A stretch of DNA of 23,848 nt from positions 1-23,848 of the forward strand of contig JAJZLX010000127.1 in the NCBI GenBank assembly GCA_021850555.1, read 5' to 3'. How positions within the stretch are numbered: position 1 is the stretch's first letter; every line of letters begins with the position of its first letter. Under the pieces are notes generated by a model that did not search any database, was not told where the DNA came from, and worked only from the letters and a program-made list of their open reading frames with translations. The DNA is from Pseudomonadota bacterium. Its GTDB lineage: Bacteria; Pseudomonadota; Gammaproteobacteria; Steroidobacterales; Steroidobacteraceae. Shown here in pieces: positions 6,111 through 13,453 of this stretch. The translations under genes were made by a program, and so were the position numbers.

Positions 6111-7331
6111 ATGGACTCGCTGATCAGCGCCGCGGCGCGCGCGCTGGCCTCGGGCGATGCGCTCGGCGCGCTGAACGGCGTCGCATTGCGCGCCGATCCG
6201 CCGGCGCTGGCGCTTCGCGGCATCGCGATGGCGCAGCTCGGGGAGCTCAGCCGCGCCAGGACGCTCTTGCGGCGCGCGGCACGCGCGTTTGGGCCGAGCG
6301 AGGCGGTCGCCCGTGCCCGGTGCGCAGTGGCCGAGGCCGAGATCGCGCTCGTCTCACGCGATCTCAACTGGCTGGTGAAAGCGCTCGATGCGGCGCATGA
6401 GGTGCTTGCAAAGCATACCGACCACGCCAATGCCGCACATGCGTGTTATCTCAAGGCCCGCTATCTTCTCTTGATCGGTCGACTCGACCAGGCTGAGCAA
6501 TTCCTCGCGGGGTTCGAACCGGCTGCACTACCGCCCTCGTCTCGAGCGGGTCTCGAGCTCGTTGTTGCAGGCATTGCCATGAGGCGTCTGCGGATCACGG
6601 CGGCGCGCGCGGCATTGGCGCGGGCGGAAGCCGCCGCGCGTCAGGCTCGCATTCCGTCTGTGCTGGCCGAAGTGCATGCCGCAGCTCGTGCCCTCGATAC
6701 GCCCGTGGCGCGACTGATCGCACTCGGCCGGGAGCGGCCCCAGCGATTGGCCGACATCGAAAGTGTATTGTCATCCAAGGCATTGGTCGTCGATGCCTGC
6801 CGCCACGTCGTCTGCGAATCCGGCTGCGTGATTTCACTCAGAACGCGGCCGGTCCTGTTTGCCCTAGCCTGCACGCTCGCCGCAGCCTGGCCCGACGGCG
6901 TGTCGCGGGCTGCACTGCTCGCGCGCGCTTTCCGCGTCAAGCACGCCGACGAGTCGCATCGCGCGCGGCTACGCGTGGAGATTGGCCGCTTGCGTTGGGC
7001 GCTGCGCGCGACCGCAGGCATCGAGGCCACCAAGGTCGGCTTCACGCTCGTGCCGCTCAGTGCCCGCGATGTCGTTGTGCTCGCCCCGCTGACGGAAGAC
7101 GCGAATGCGAGCGTGCTCGCCCTGCTGGCGGACGGTGAGGCCTGGTCGAGCTCGGCGCTGGCGCTGGCGATCGGTGCGAATCAGCGCACTGTGCAGCGTG
7201 CACTCGAGGAGCTCGCGCGTGACGGTAAGGTGCAGACGATCGGTCGCGGGCGCGCGCGCCGCTGGATGGCACCGCCGGTGCCGGGCTTCCCGACAGCCTT
7301 GTTACTCCCGGCGCCGCTGCCCGGTGGCTAA
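6111..7331 (+). CDS. Winged-helix/HTH transcriptional regulator with TPR-like N-terminus
   Basis: This 406-residue protein is alanine- and arginine-rich with helical repeats over residues 1-215 that resemble TPR packing (LALRGIAMAQLGELSRARTLLRRAARAFG). An OmpR-like winged-helix segment lies at about 245-316 (TRPVLFALACTLAAAWPDGVSRAALLARAF...HRARLRVEIGRLRWAL). A second HTH lies at about 332-388 (ALLADGEAWSSSALALAIGANQRTVQRALEELARDGKVQTIGRGRARRWM). It is divergent from DUF899 and followed 36 bp later by the beta-propeller gene, so it probably controls one or both. I know this regulator/DUF899/propeller neighbourhood as a recurring one, but not its inducer. No signal peptide or membrane segment is visible. 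Confidence 0.8.
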   Translation: MDSLISAAARALASGDALGALNGVALRADPPALALRGIAMAQLGELSRARTLLRRAARAFGPSEAVARARCAVAEAEIALVSRDLNWLVKALDAAHEVLAKHTDHANAAHACYLKARYLLLIGRLDQAEQFLAGFEPAALPPSSRAGLELVVAGIAMRRLRITAARAALARAEAAARQARIPSVLAEVHAAARALDTPVARLIALGRERPQRLADIESVLSSKALVVDACRHVVCESGCVISLRTRPVLFALACTLAAAWPDGVSRAALLARAFRVKHADESHRARLRVEIGRLRWALRATAGIEATKVGFTLVPLSARDVVVLAPLTEDANASVLALLADGEAWSSSALALAIGANQRTVQRALEELARDGKVQTIGRGRARRWMAPPVPGFPTALLLPAPLPGG

Positions 7332-7367
7332 GATGAAAGCACGAGCGACGAAAGCGAGGACCGGCAT

Positions 7368-8018
7368 ATGAAACGGAAAGCAGCGACCATTCTCCGGGAA
7401 TACGGTCCGTTTCCCGGTGTGACCCAGGTGAATGGGGTCAGCTATGACGGCAGGAATGTCTGGATCGCCGCCGGCGACACGCTGAAGGCGATCAACCCGG
7501 CGAGCGGGACAACGGTGCGCTCGCTCGATGTCCTGGCGCATGCGGGAACCGCCTTCGATGGCAGGCACCTGTACCAGATATCCGGGGATCGGATCCAGAA
7601 GGTCGATCCGGCAACTGGTCGCGTGATCAGCACCATCCCGACACCCGACGGCGGTGCCTCCGGAATGGCGTGGGCGGAAGGGAGCCTTTGGGTGGGACAG
7701 TATCGCAATCGCAAGATCCATCAGGTCGATCCACGGACCGGTGCCATTCTTCACACCGTCGACTCGAATCGCTTCGTGACGGGCGTCACCTGGGTCGAGG
7801 GCGAGCTGTGGCACGGCGTTTTGGAATCTGAAATGAGCGAGCTGCGTCAGATCGATCCGCAGAGCGGCGAGGTTCTGGCGCAGCTCGATATGCCGGCCGG
7901 TATCGCCATATCGGGGCTCGAGTCGAACGGCAGCGACATGTTCTTCTGTGGCGGCGCAGGCAGCGGGAAGTTGCGCACCGTCCGCCGGCCGACACGAGGC
8001 TCCAAAGCCAAACGGTAG
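7368..8018 (+). CDS. Beta-propeller protein (Vgb/glutamine-cyclotransferase/YncE-like)
   Basis: This 216-residue protein consists of repeated beta blades with the pattern GVSYDGRNVWIAAGDTLKAINPASG, GTAFDGRHLYQISGDRIQKVDPATGRV, GMAWAEGSLWVGQYRNRKIHQVDPRTGAI and GVTWVEGELWHGVLESEMSELRQIDPQSGEV. About five blades are recognisable. This matches streptogramin-lyase-like or glutamine-cyclotransferase-like propellers of unknown substrate. No signal peptide is seen, so it is likely cytoplasmic. The last 20 residues are basic. GCGAGGA just before the ATG is a usable ribosome-binding site. It is probably cotranscribed with the regulator upstream. The IS element begins about 50 bp after its stop and does not interrupt it. 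Confidence 0.85.
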   Translation: MKRKAATILREYGPFPGVTQVNGVSYDGRNVWIAAGDTLKAINPASGTTVRSLDVLAHAGTAFDGRHLYQISGDRIQKVDPATGRVISTIPTPDGGASGMAWAEGSLWVGQYRNRKIHQVDPRTGAILHTVDSNRFVTGVTWVEGELWHGVLESEMSELRQIDPQSGEVLAQLDMPAGIAISGLESNGSDMFFCGGAGSGKLRTVRRPTRGSKAKR

Positions 8019-8073
8019 AAGGAAGCCGTGGCACATCGGCCGGATCCCGGCTTGAACATGCTTCCCGCGCATT

Positions 8074-8104
8074 CCCCCTCCTTGGCCGTCCGGCCAGGAG
8101 GGGG
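8074..8104. repeat. Left-end hairpin of the IS
   Basis: CCCCCTCCTTGGCC (8074-8087), loop gtcc, and GGCCAGGAGGGGG (8092-8104) form a stem of 13 pairs with one bulged T. It stands directly against the tnpA stop codon. In this family, subterminal imperfect hairpins are bound as single strands by TnpA. It could also stop transcription after the propeller gene. Confidence 0.75.
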
Positions 8105-8536
8105 TCAAGCGGGTCTTTTTCTGTGCCGTTCGGTCGTGCCCTGGCTTTCGACGTAGGCCTTTACGGTTTCCAAAGACGCTCCCCCGACCGACCCGACGTA
8201 GTAGGCACGATGCCAAAAGCACGGTTTCCAATAGAAACGCCCAAGATGCGCTCGGAAGCGGTTCCGGGCTCTGCGGGCGCTGGCGGTCTTGAGGTTGTTG
8301 ATCAGCGTCGAGAGGTTCAACGCCGGATGGATCGCCACCAACAGGTGGACGTGATCGGCCTCGCCACCGAACTCGAGCAACTCGCAGCGCCACTCGGCGA
8401 GGATTTCCCGCAACGCGTTACCGAGGTATTTCAGCAACGCAGGAGTGAGGGTTTTGCGGCGGTATTTGGTAACCAGTACGATATGCAGCTTGAGACTGTA
8501 TACCGCGTGAGAAGAGGATTTTATCGCGTCTCGCAT
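8105..8536 (-). CDS. tnpA: IS200/IS605 family Y1 HUH transposase TnpA
   Basis: This 143-residue protein is of standard length for the family. The HUH metal-binding motif is H62-V-H64 in EADHVHLLVAIHP. The catalytic tyrosine is likely Y128 in ETVKAYVESQGTT. The conserved FYWKPCFWHRAYYVGSVGG block precedes it. TnpA cuts and rejoins single-stranded element ends at the hairpins through a 5'-phosphotyrosine. The gene is divergent from tnpB with 36 bp between the start codons, so promoters must overlap the 5' ends. No internal stop or frameshift is seen. Confidence 0.95.
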   Translation of the reverse strand: MRDAIKSSSHAVYSLKLHIVLVTKYRRKTLTPALLKYLGNALREILAEWRCELLEFGGEADHVHLLVAIHPALNLSTLINNLKTASARRARNRFRAHLGRFYWKPCFWHRAYYVGSVGGASLETVKAYVESQGTTERHRKRPA

Positions 8537-8572
8537 CTATGCGGCCTAAGCGTTCAGCTGTATGATTGAGGA

Positions 8573-10093
8573 ATGAAGGACGGCCGTCAATACCGCGCCT
8601 ATCCTGACTCCGCGGCACTGGAATGCCTAGCGCGCTGGATCGGGCATCAGCGCTTCATCTATAACGCGAAGGTGCGGGAGGATCGGTACTTCAGAGCCTT
8701 CCAGAGGCGATTCGTCGCGCTCGCCGCAGTACGGCCTCCGGTAGATCAGGCTTATGCCCACTTCATCGGTCCGGCGAGTGCGGATGCCCCGAGTACGGAA
8801 TGGCTGCGAGAGGTGCCCTCGCAGGTTCTGCGCAACGGCGCGGCGCGCTTTGCGCAGGCGTACTCGAGATTCTTCCAGGGCCTCGCTCGGCGCCCGACCC
8901 TCAAGTGCAAGCACCGCCGCCAGTCGGTCTGGGTCACGCGGGAGATCTTCTCGATCGAGAAGACGCAGGAGGGCAGGGCCCCCGAGCCCGGGAAGAAACC
9001 GAAGAAGCGGTGCGAGAGACCGGGGTATCTCATCCGGCTCGGCACGGAGCGCAAACCCGCGGGCACGGTGCGCTTCAGGGCCCACCAACCGTTTGCGCAA
9101 GATCCCAACGCCATCGTGCTCTCGGTCGAAGCGGGCGGCTGGTTCGTGTCCTTCTGCACAGACGATGAGGCGCCCGAGCCGTCCCGTGATGAGATCGGAG
9201 CACAGCTCGAGAAGCTCACCGAGACCGAGCTCGCCGCGTGCACCGTCGGGGTGGATCGCAATACACCACAGGGCAAGCAGATCTGCGCTTCGAGCGGCGC
9301 GACGTTCACGTACAGCCCGCAGCAGAGCCGCCGGATGCGACAGCGCGAACGCGCCCGGCGGCGCTACCGGCGCCAGCTCGCGCGCCGGCAGAAGCAATCC
9401 CGAGGGAGGCAAAGGACTCGCCGGCGGCTGCAGCGCATCGGCCAGTACCTCGGTAACGTGCGCAAGGACTTCGCCCACAAGACGAGTCATGCGCTCGTCG
9501 AAGATTCCCAGACCCGGGTGATCGTCTTCGAGGGTCTCAAGGTCAAGAACATGACCGCGAGGCCGAAGCCGAAACAGGACGAGAACGGGCGGTGGGTCAA
9601 GAATGGAGCCGCGGCGAAGGCCGGGCTCAACACCGCTATCCTGGGCTCGGCCTGGGGAAAGGTCTACGACTTTACGCGATACAAGGCGCTCAGGGCCGGG
9701 AAGCTCACCGTCAAGGTACACCCCCACGGTTCCTCGCAGGAGTGCGCCCGCTGCGGGCACGCTCACCCTGACAACCGGCCCTCCCAGGCCGTGTTCGTCT
9801 GCCAACGCTGCGGACAAGCCCGAAACGCCGATGCGAACGCCGCACAGGTGATCAAGCAGCGCGGCATCCAGGCGGTGCGCGCGGGAGAGTGGCGAGAGAA
9901 GCCGCCCAAAAAGACGATGCGCTTCAAGTGCACATCGGTAGGGCCGGAACGGCCCGAACCGGATCCTGCGATCGACTTCAGTTCGCAAGACCCTACGCCG
10001 GTGGAGATCCATATAAGACACGGGCAGGGTAATCCCCTGCCCGGGCGCGGATCAATGAAACCGGAAACCCCCGCTACAGCGCACAGCCCTTAG
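8573..10093 (+). CDS. tnpB: TnpB, RNA-guided RuvC nuclease of IS200/IS605
   Basis: This 506-residue TnpB has all three RuvC acidic residues: D228 in TVGVDRNTPQG, E320 in VIVFEGLKVKNM and D420 in ARNADANAAQVI. A zinc finger lies between the second and third (CARCGH at 391-396 and CQRCG at 410-414). The N-terminus (YRAYPDSAALECLARWIGHQRFIYN) is typical. It is longer than the usual roughly 400 residues, mainly through inserts near 130-150 and a C-terminal extension of about 70 residues. That extension overlaps the predicted omega-RNA, and the stop codon lies inside the right-end hairpin, so it may have little protein function. TnpB cuts DNA guided by omega-RNA and helps retain the element. GAGG before the ATG at 8573 can serve as ribosome-binding site. 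Confidence 0.94.
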   Translation: MKDGRQYRAYPDSAALECLARWIGHQRFIYNAKVREDRYFRAFQRRFVALAAVRPPVDQAYAHFIGPASADAPSTEWLREVPSQVLRNGAARFAQAYSRFFQGLARRPTLKCKHRRQSVWVTREIFSIEKTQEGRAPEPGKKPKKRCERPGYLIRLGTERKPAGTVRFRAHQPFAQDPNAIVLSVEAGGWFVSFCTDDEAPEPSRDEIGAQLEKLTETELAACTVGVDRNTPQGKQICASSGATFTYSPQQSRRMRQRERARRRYRRQLARRQKQSRGRQRTRRRLQRIGQYLGNVRKDFAHKTSHALVEDSQTRVIVFEGLKVKNMTARPKPKQDENGRWVKNGAAAKAGLNTAILGSAWGKVYDFTRYKALRAGKLTVKVHPHGSSQECARCGHAHPDNRPSQAVFVCQRCGQARNADANAAQVIKQRGIQAVRAGEWREKPPKKTMRFKCTSVGPERPEPDPAIDFSSQDPTPVEIHIRHGQGNPLPGRGSMKPETPATAHSP

Positions 10094-10107
10094 CGGCGGG
10101 TAGTTCA
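9890..10107 (+). ncRNA. Candidate omega-RNA (reRNA) overlapping the tnpB 3' end
   Basis: In TnpB elements the guide RNA scaffold is the 3' part of tnpB plus the right end. Here this stretch has structure that coding alone does not need: a perfect 9-bp hairpin CGGGCAGGG/CCCTGCCCG at 10021-10043, short GC-rich stems around 9949-9965, and the right-end stem at 10068-10100. The guide would begin directly after the right end, at about 10108. The 5' boundary is a guess. Confidence 0.45.
10068..10100. repeat. Right-end hairpin of the IS
   Basis: CCCCCGCTA (10068-10076) pairs with TAGCGGcGGG (10091-10100) with one bulged C, closing a 14-nt loop. It is followed by tagttca (10101-10107). The tnpB stop codon TAG (10091-10093) is part of the right arm. 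Confidence 0.7.
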
Positions 10108-10108
10108 T

Positions 10109-10458
10109 GGCCAGGGACGGTCGGACACAGGTTCTTCGTCATGGCGCTTGACCCCGACAGCCGCAGTCCCGGGTGCTGAGCGGGCCGTCGGATCGGGATG
10201 AGCTGCCGGTTCCTTGATCGCCGTGGCCGCCTCGCGCGGTGCAATTGGATCATGCGCCGCCCTCGGCACCACGAGCATCTGGCAACCGGCGCCCCGGAAC
10301 ATTGCTTGCGGGAATCGCCCTTCCGGCGGATCGCCTTGCTTGGGACGCCGTTGTGCTCGGATTGGCGAAGTCCGGAGCCGCCAGGGTAGGCCCGGCACGC
10401 TCGTTCGTGCGCGAGCCGATGTCTGGAAGGTCGTCGTTGTATACGTGCGAATTGACGT
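10109..10458. other. Intergenic stretch right of the IS, no supported gene
   Basis: One open frame on the minus strand (10398 to 10105) encodes up to 97 residues, including MFRGAGCQMLVVPRAAHDPIAP. It runs into the right end of the IS, has no recognised family and has no matching remainder left of the IS. It is left uncalled. The base composition falls sharply towards AT after about 10440, where the promoter region of the next gene begins. Confidence 0.5.
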
Positions 10459-10494
10459 TGTGAGTTACGGTGTGAGTTACGTTGTTAATTACAT
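10459..10494 (+). repeat. Three tandem 12-bp repeats upstream of the AAA+ gene
   Basis: The units are tgtgagttacgg (10459-10470), tgtgagttacgt (10471-10482) and the more diverged tgttaattacat (10483-10494). The first two differ only in the last base. A spacing of about one helical turn in an AT-rich stretch 20 bp before a TTGACA motif suggests a cooperative regulator-binding site. No bound protein is known. Confidence 0.55.
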
Positions 10495-10512
10495 TTAATT
10501 ATAAAATTCGTG

Positions 10513-10540
10513 TTGACAAGCGCCGCATGAAAAGTAGTCT
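10513..10540 (+). promoter_or_regulatory. Candidate promoter of the AAA+ gene
   Basis: A perfect -35 hexamer TTGACA lies at 10513-10518. The best -10 at the right distance is weak (TAGTCT at 10535-10540, 16-bp spacer), so an activator may be needed. The tandem repeats lie just upstream. The leader to the ATG at 10610 would be about 60 nt. Confidence 0.4.
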
Positions 10541-10609
10541 GTGTGTTTCTTCAATGACGATCGATTGATAATTCAACGTAGCATCATCCCCGAGGAGTTC
10601 TAGGGCATC

Positions 10610-11767
10610 ATGAGCATCGATATCGACGTGGAGTCTTCAGAATCGGACTACGACCCCGGCGAGGAGGACGGGCCGACCCTGGGGCAGGCGGGTTCGTTGC
10701 ATTTGACAGTGCGTGCAGATCTCGACGATCTGGTCGGAACTCTGCTCAACCTGCGGGCGCTTCGGGCTTTCAGGGGCGGGCCCCAACGCTATCCCATCCA
10801 CCGCGTCGTGCGGTGCGCTGCGCGTGGCTCGCTTGAGGAGTTGTTCGATGATCTGGCTCTGCAGTCGGGCCTCGCGGCGCAACGATTCGATGCGGGGTCG
10901 CTGTTGCTGGACGGAGCCGGGGTGTTCGTCATCCTGCGGGGCAGGCGTAACTCGCAGTACATCTCCTGTACGTTCACGGTGTGGGCCGACGCGCCCGACC
11001 ATGCGTGCGGGATCGAGAAGCGGCTGCTCGACATCATCGGTGAGAGGCGCATGCGTGAGGAGATGTTCACCATGGATTGGCGCTTCATGGGAGGGTACGG
11101 GGGCCTCACGGGGGCCTCCTTCGAGGAGCTTGCCGACCCGGAGCTGCTGGACGAGGCGTATCCGACGCTCGGCGGACCCTTGGCGCCGTTCATCGAGAGC
11201 TATCTCGCTGCGCGCGAGACGGTCCTGATCCTGCAGGGTCCTCCGGGAACCGGCAAGACGCGTCTCGTACGGGCCATACTTGGCGCAATCTCCCGGCGAA
11301 AGGGCGCGAGTGCGAAAGTGCTCTATACCGCCGACCGGCGAGCGCTCGAGAGCGACCGGATCTTCATGCAATTCATTACCGGAGGGCACGATGCGTTCGT
11401 GGTCGAAGATGCAGACCACATTCTTGCGTCGCGTGCCAACGGCAACCTCGACGTACATCGTTTTTTGGCGATAGCCGATGGCGTCGTACGCGCTCAGGGA
11501 CGCAAGATTCTCTTTACCACCAATCTGCCCAACGTGGGTGACATCGATGACGCGCTGCTTCGCCCGGGGCGATGTTTCGCAAATGTGAGAACGCGGGCGC
11601 TCGATCGGGTGGAGACGGCAAGGCTCGTCAGGCGGCTGTGCGGCGAAGAGGGGGATCAGTTCGATCGCGTCATACGGAAGGTGCTGCCTGAGAGCGTTCC
11701 CTGCGTGACGCTGGCTGAGATCTACCGGCAATTGCCTCCGGAAGTCCCCGGAGCGAGGATGGCCTGA
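10610..11767 (+). CDS. BCS1-like AAA+ ATPase with unrecognised N-terminal domain
   Basis: In this 385-residue protein, residues 1-28 are acidic and probably disordered. Residues about 30-170 form a domain I do not recognise (HLTVRADLDDLVGTLLN, then ISCTFTVWADAPDHACGIEKRLLDIIGE). The AAA+ module follows: Walker A GPPGTGKT at 210-217, Walker B-like FVVEDADH at 263-270, sensor 1 FTTN at 302-305, and LRPGR at 317-321 carrying the arginine finger. The E-D-x-D form of Walker B and the LRPGR end resemble BCS1-type AAA+ proteins, but no membrane helix precedes it here. It should be an ATP-driven remodelling enzyme whose target is presumably recognised by the N-terminal domain. It is transcribed alone and convergent with the dikinase-like gene. 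Start at 10610 has only weak Shine-Dalgarno options (GAGGAG is about 14 nt away). Confidence 0.82.
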   Translation: MSIDIDVESSESDYDPGEEDGPTLGQAGSLHLTVRADLDDLVGTLLNLRALRAFRGGPQRYPIHRVVRCAARGSLEELFDDLALQSGLAAQRFDAGSLLLDGAGVFVILRGRRNSQYISCTFTVWADAPDHACGIEKRLLDIIGERRMREEMFTMDWRFMGGYGGLTGASFEELADPELLDEAYPTLGGPLAPFIESYLAARETVLILQGPPGTGKTRLVRAILGAISRRKGASAKVLYTADRRALESDRIFMQFITGGHDAFVVEDADHILASRANGNLDVHRFLAIADGVVRAQGRKILFTTNLPNVGDIDDALLRPGRCFANVRTRALDRVETARLVRRLCGEEGDQFDRVIRKVLPESVPCVTLAEIYRQLPPEVPGARMA

Positions 11768-11809
11768 GCACCGGAAATTGTGCCGGGAGGCGCAGAGTGG
11801 CGCTTGAGC

Positions 11810-11826
11810 CGGGCTGAATCAGCCCG
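11810..11826. terminator. Possible bidirectional terminator hairpin between convergent genes
   Basis: CGGGCT (11810-11815), loop gaatc, and AGCCCG (11821-11826) form a 6-bp GC-rich stem between the AAA+ gene and the dikinase-like gene, overlapping the stop codon of the latter. No T-run follows on either strand, so intrinsic termination is uncertain. Confidence 0.3.
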
Positions 11827-13453
11827 CACTTGTCATGGCGCGGCGCCATGTCTCGGCTTCGGCGAGCTCGGCCTCCGGCCGCTCGCGAATCACCGCGATC
11901 CGTCCGCGGTAGACGTTCCCGGAGTTCCCATCGAGGGTCAGCTCCTCGCCCTGCGCGAGCCGTATGCCCCCGATCGTGCAGCCGCTGCCATCGGGATCGA
12001 TTCTGAGCGTCGCGCAGTTGACCAGGCAGACCTTGTTGAGCTGCCTCGCGACGACGGCCGCGTGGGAAGTCTTGCCACCCGAGGCGGTCAGGATTCCGTC
12101 CGCCGCCGCGATGCCCTCGATGTCCGCGGCGTGGATGTCATGCCGCACGAGGATGACGTGCTGTCCTGCTCTTGCTCGATGTGCGGCCTGCCTGGCATCG
12201 AACGCGATCGAGCCGGTGGCCACGCCGATGCCGGCCGCTGCGGCCGATGCGATCGGCGTGGACTCGATGCCGGTGTCGAGGCGGGTGCGCTCGATTCCTT
12301 CCAGGCGCGTGGCGCTCAAGCGGGAGAGCGCCTCGGCCGGGCGTATCAGTCCCTCGTGGACGAGGTCCACCGCGATCCTGAGCGCGGCCCAGGGAGTGCG
12401 CTGGGCCGTGCGTGTCTGCAGCAGGAAGAGCTTGCCGCTCTCGACCGTGAACTCGAAATCCTGCACGTCGCGAAATTCCTTCTCGAGCCTCTCGCCGAGC
12501 TGGCGCAACTGCGCCCCGATCTCGGGCAGGCGTTGCTCGAGCAACGCACCGTGGCCCACCGCATGCCGTCCCGCGACCACATCCTCGCCCTGGGCGTTGA
12601 AGAGAAAATCGAGGTACAGGCCGCGCTGACCGGTGGCCGGGTCACGCGTGAACCCGACGCCCGCGCCCGATTGGCTGCCGGCATTGCCGAACACCATGGC
12701 TTGAATGATCACGGCCGTTCCCGGCTCCTCGTCGATGTGATTGATGGCGCGGTACTGGCGCGCCTTCTCGCTCTGCCAGGAGCGCAGCACCGCTTCGATC
12801 GCCTGATCGAGCTGCTCGTGCGGGTCCTGCGGGAAGGGCCGGCCCGTGCAGGCCGCGGCGATCTCGAGCGACTCCTCGGCGATGCGCCTCAGGGCGGCCG
12901 TATCGAGGTCGCGGGCGCTCGAGAGCCCTTCGCGTGCGCACTCGCGCTCGAGGAGGGCGTCGAACCGTCCCGGGGGCGCGCCATGAACCGCCTCCGCGAA
13001 GTCACGTGCCAGACGCCGATACGAATCCAGCGTCAGATGCGGGTTGCCGGTTACGCGCAACAGGCCGTGCAGCGTACGCTCGCACAGGCCGATGTTGAGG
13101 ATCGTTTCCAGCATGCCGGGCATCGACACGGGCGCACCCGAGCGCACCGACACGAGAAGCGGGTGCCGATCGTCGCCGAAGCGCCGGCCGGTCGCTTCCT
13201 CGAGGCGCGCGAGGCCGGCGAGCACCAGATCGCGCACCTCAGGTGGCATCTTTCGCCCGCCGGCGAAGTACCGCCGGCACACCTCGGTTCCGAGCACGAA
13301 CCCCGGCGGCACCGTCAGGCCGAGCTGCGCGAGGCGCAGCAGGCCGTACGCCTTCGCTCCCACCGTGGCCGGGCTGGCCTCCTCGGGCACGACTTCACGC
13401 GGCGACAGGAAGTAGAGGGGCCTGCGCGCTTGGGGTGCGGGCGTGGAGGTCAT
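11819..13453 (-). CDS. Pyruvate phosphate dikinase-like protein lacking the PEP/pyruvate barrel
   Basis: The 544-residue protein closely follows PPDK over its first two domains. The ATP-grasp part has LSVRSGAPVSMPGMLETILNIG-type sequence at about 101-122, GTAVIIQAMVFGN, SGAGVGFTRDPATG (about 262-275), NAQGEDVVAG and FEFTVESGKLFLLQTR (about 333-348). The swivelling phosphohistidine domain has ASGGKTSHAAVVAR at 457-470 with catalytic H464. Normal PPDK is about 880 residues. The C-terminal TIM-barrel domain that binds PEP/pyruvate is absent and no remnant is visible downstream, where the AAA+ gene converges. It can probably still phosphorylate its own histidine from ATP, but the acceptor must differ or come from another protein. 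The start is the ATG at 13453, overlapping the stop of the upstream gene as ATGA; the frame is open further upstream only as a shadow of that gene. Confidence 0.88.
   Translation of the reverse strand: MTSTPAPQARRPLYFLSPREVVPEEASPATVGAKAYGLLRLAQLGLTVPPGFVLGTEVCRRYFAGGRKMPPEVRDLVLAGLARLEEATGRRFGDDRHPLLVSVRSGAPVSMPGMLETILNIGLCERTLHGLLRVTGNPHLTLDSYRRLARDFAEAVHGAPPGRFDALLERECAREGLSSARDLDTAALRRIAEESLEIAAACTGRPFPQDPHEQLDQAIEAVLRSWQSEKARQYRAINHIDEEPGTAVIIQAMVFGNAGSQSGAGVGFTRDPATGQRGLYLDFLFNAQGEDVVAGRHAVGHGALLEQRLPEIGAQLRQLGERLEKEFRDVQDFEFTVESGKLFLLQTRTAQRTPWAALRIAVDLVHEGLIRPAEALSRLSATRLEGIERTRLDTGIESTPIASAAAAGIGVATGSIAFDARQAAHRARAGQHVILVRHDIHAADIEGIAAADGILTASGGKTSHAAVVARQLNKVCLVNCATLRIDPDGSGCTIGGIRLAQGEELTLDGNSGNVYRGRIAVIRERPEAELAEAETWRRAMTSAG

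Larger units (their letters stand above)
8060..10108. mobile_element. IS200/IS605-family insertion sequence with divergent tnpA and tnpB
   Basis: An HUH transposase gene and a TnpB gene stand back to back, with a hairpin beside each outer end (8074-8104 and 10068-10100). The right end finishes in a hairpin followed by tagttca, which I recognise as typical of the group. Terminal inverted repeats and target duplications are not expected for this family. The exact left cleavage point cannot be fixed without an empty-site comparison, so both ends are approximate. Both genes look intact, so the element may still be active. Confidence 0.85.

Noticed and set aside
8627..10021. 464-codon minus-strand frame
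   Set aside because: Antisense to tnpB, whose catalytic motifs are intact.
10105..10398. 97-codon minus-strand frame reaching the IS right end
   Set aside because: No recognised family, and no remainder of a split gene is seen left of the IS; left uncalled.
10459..10494. Tandem repeats as a CRISPR array
   Set aside because: Units are 12 bp, directly abutting, with no spacers and no cas genes.
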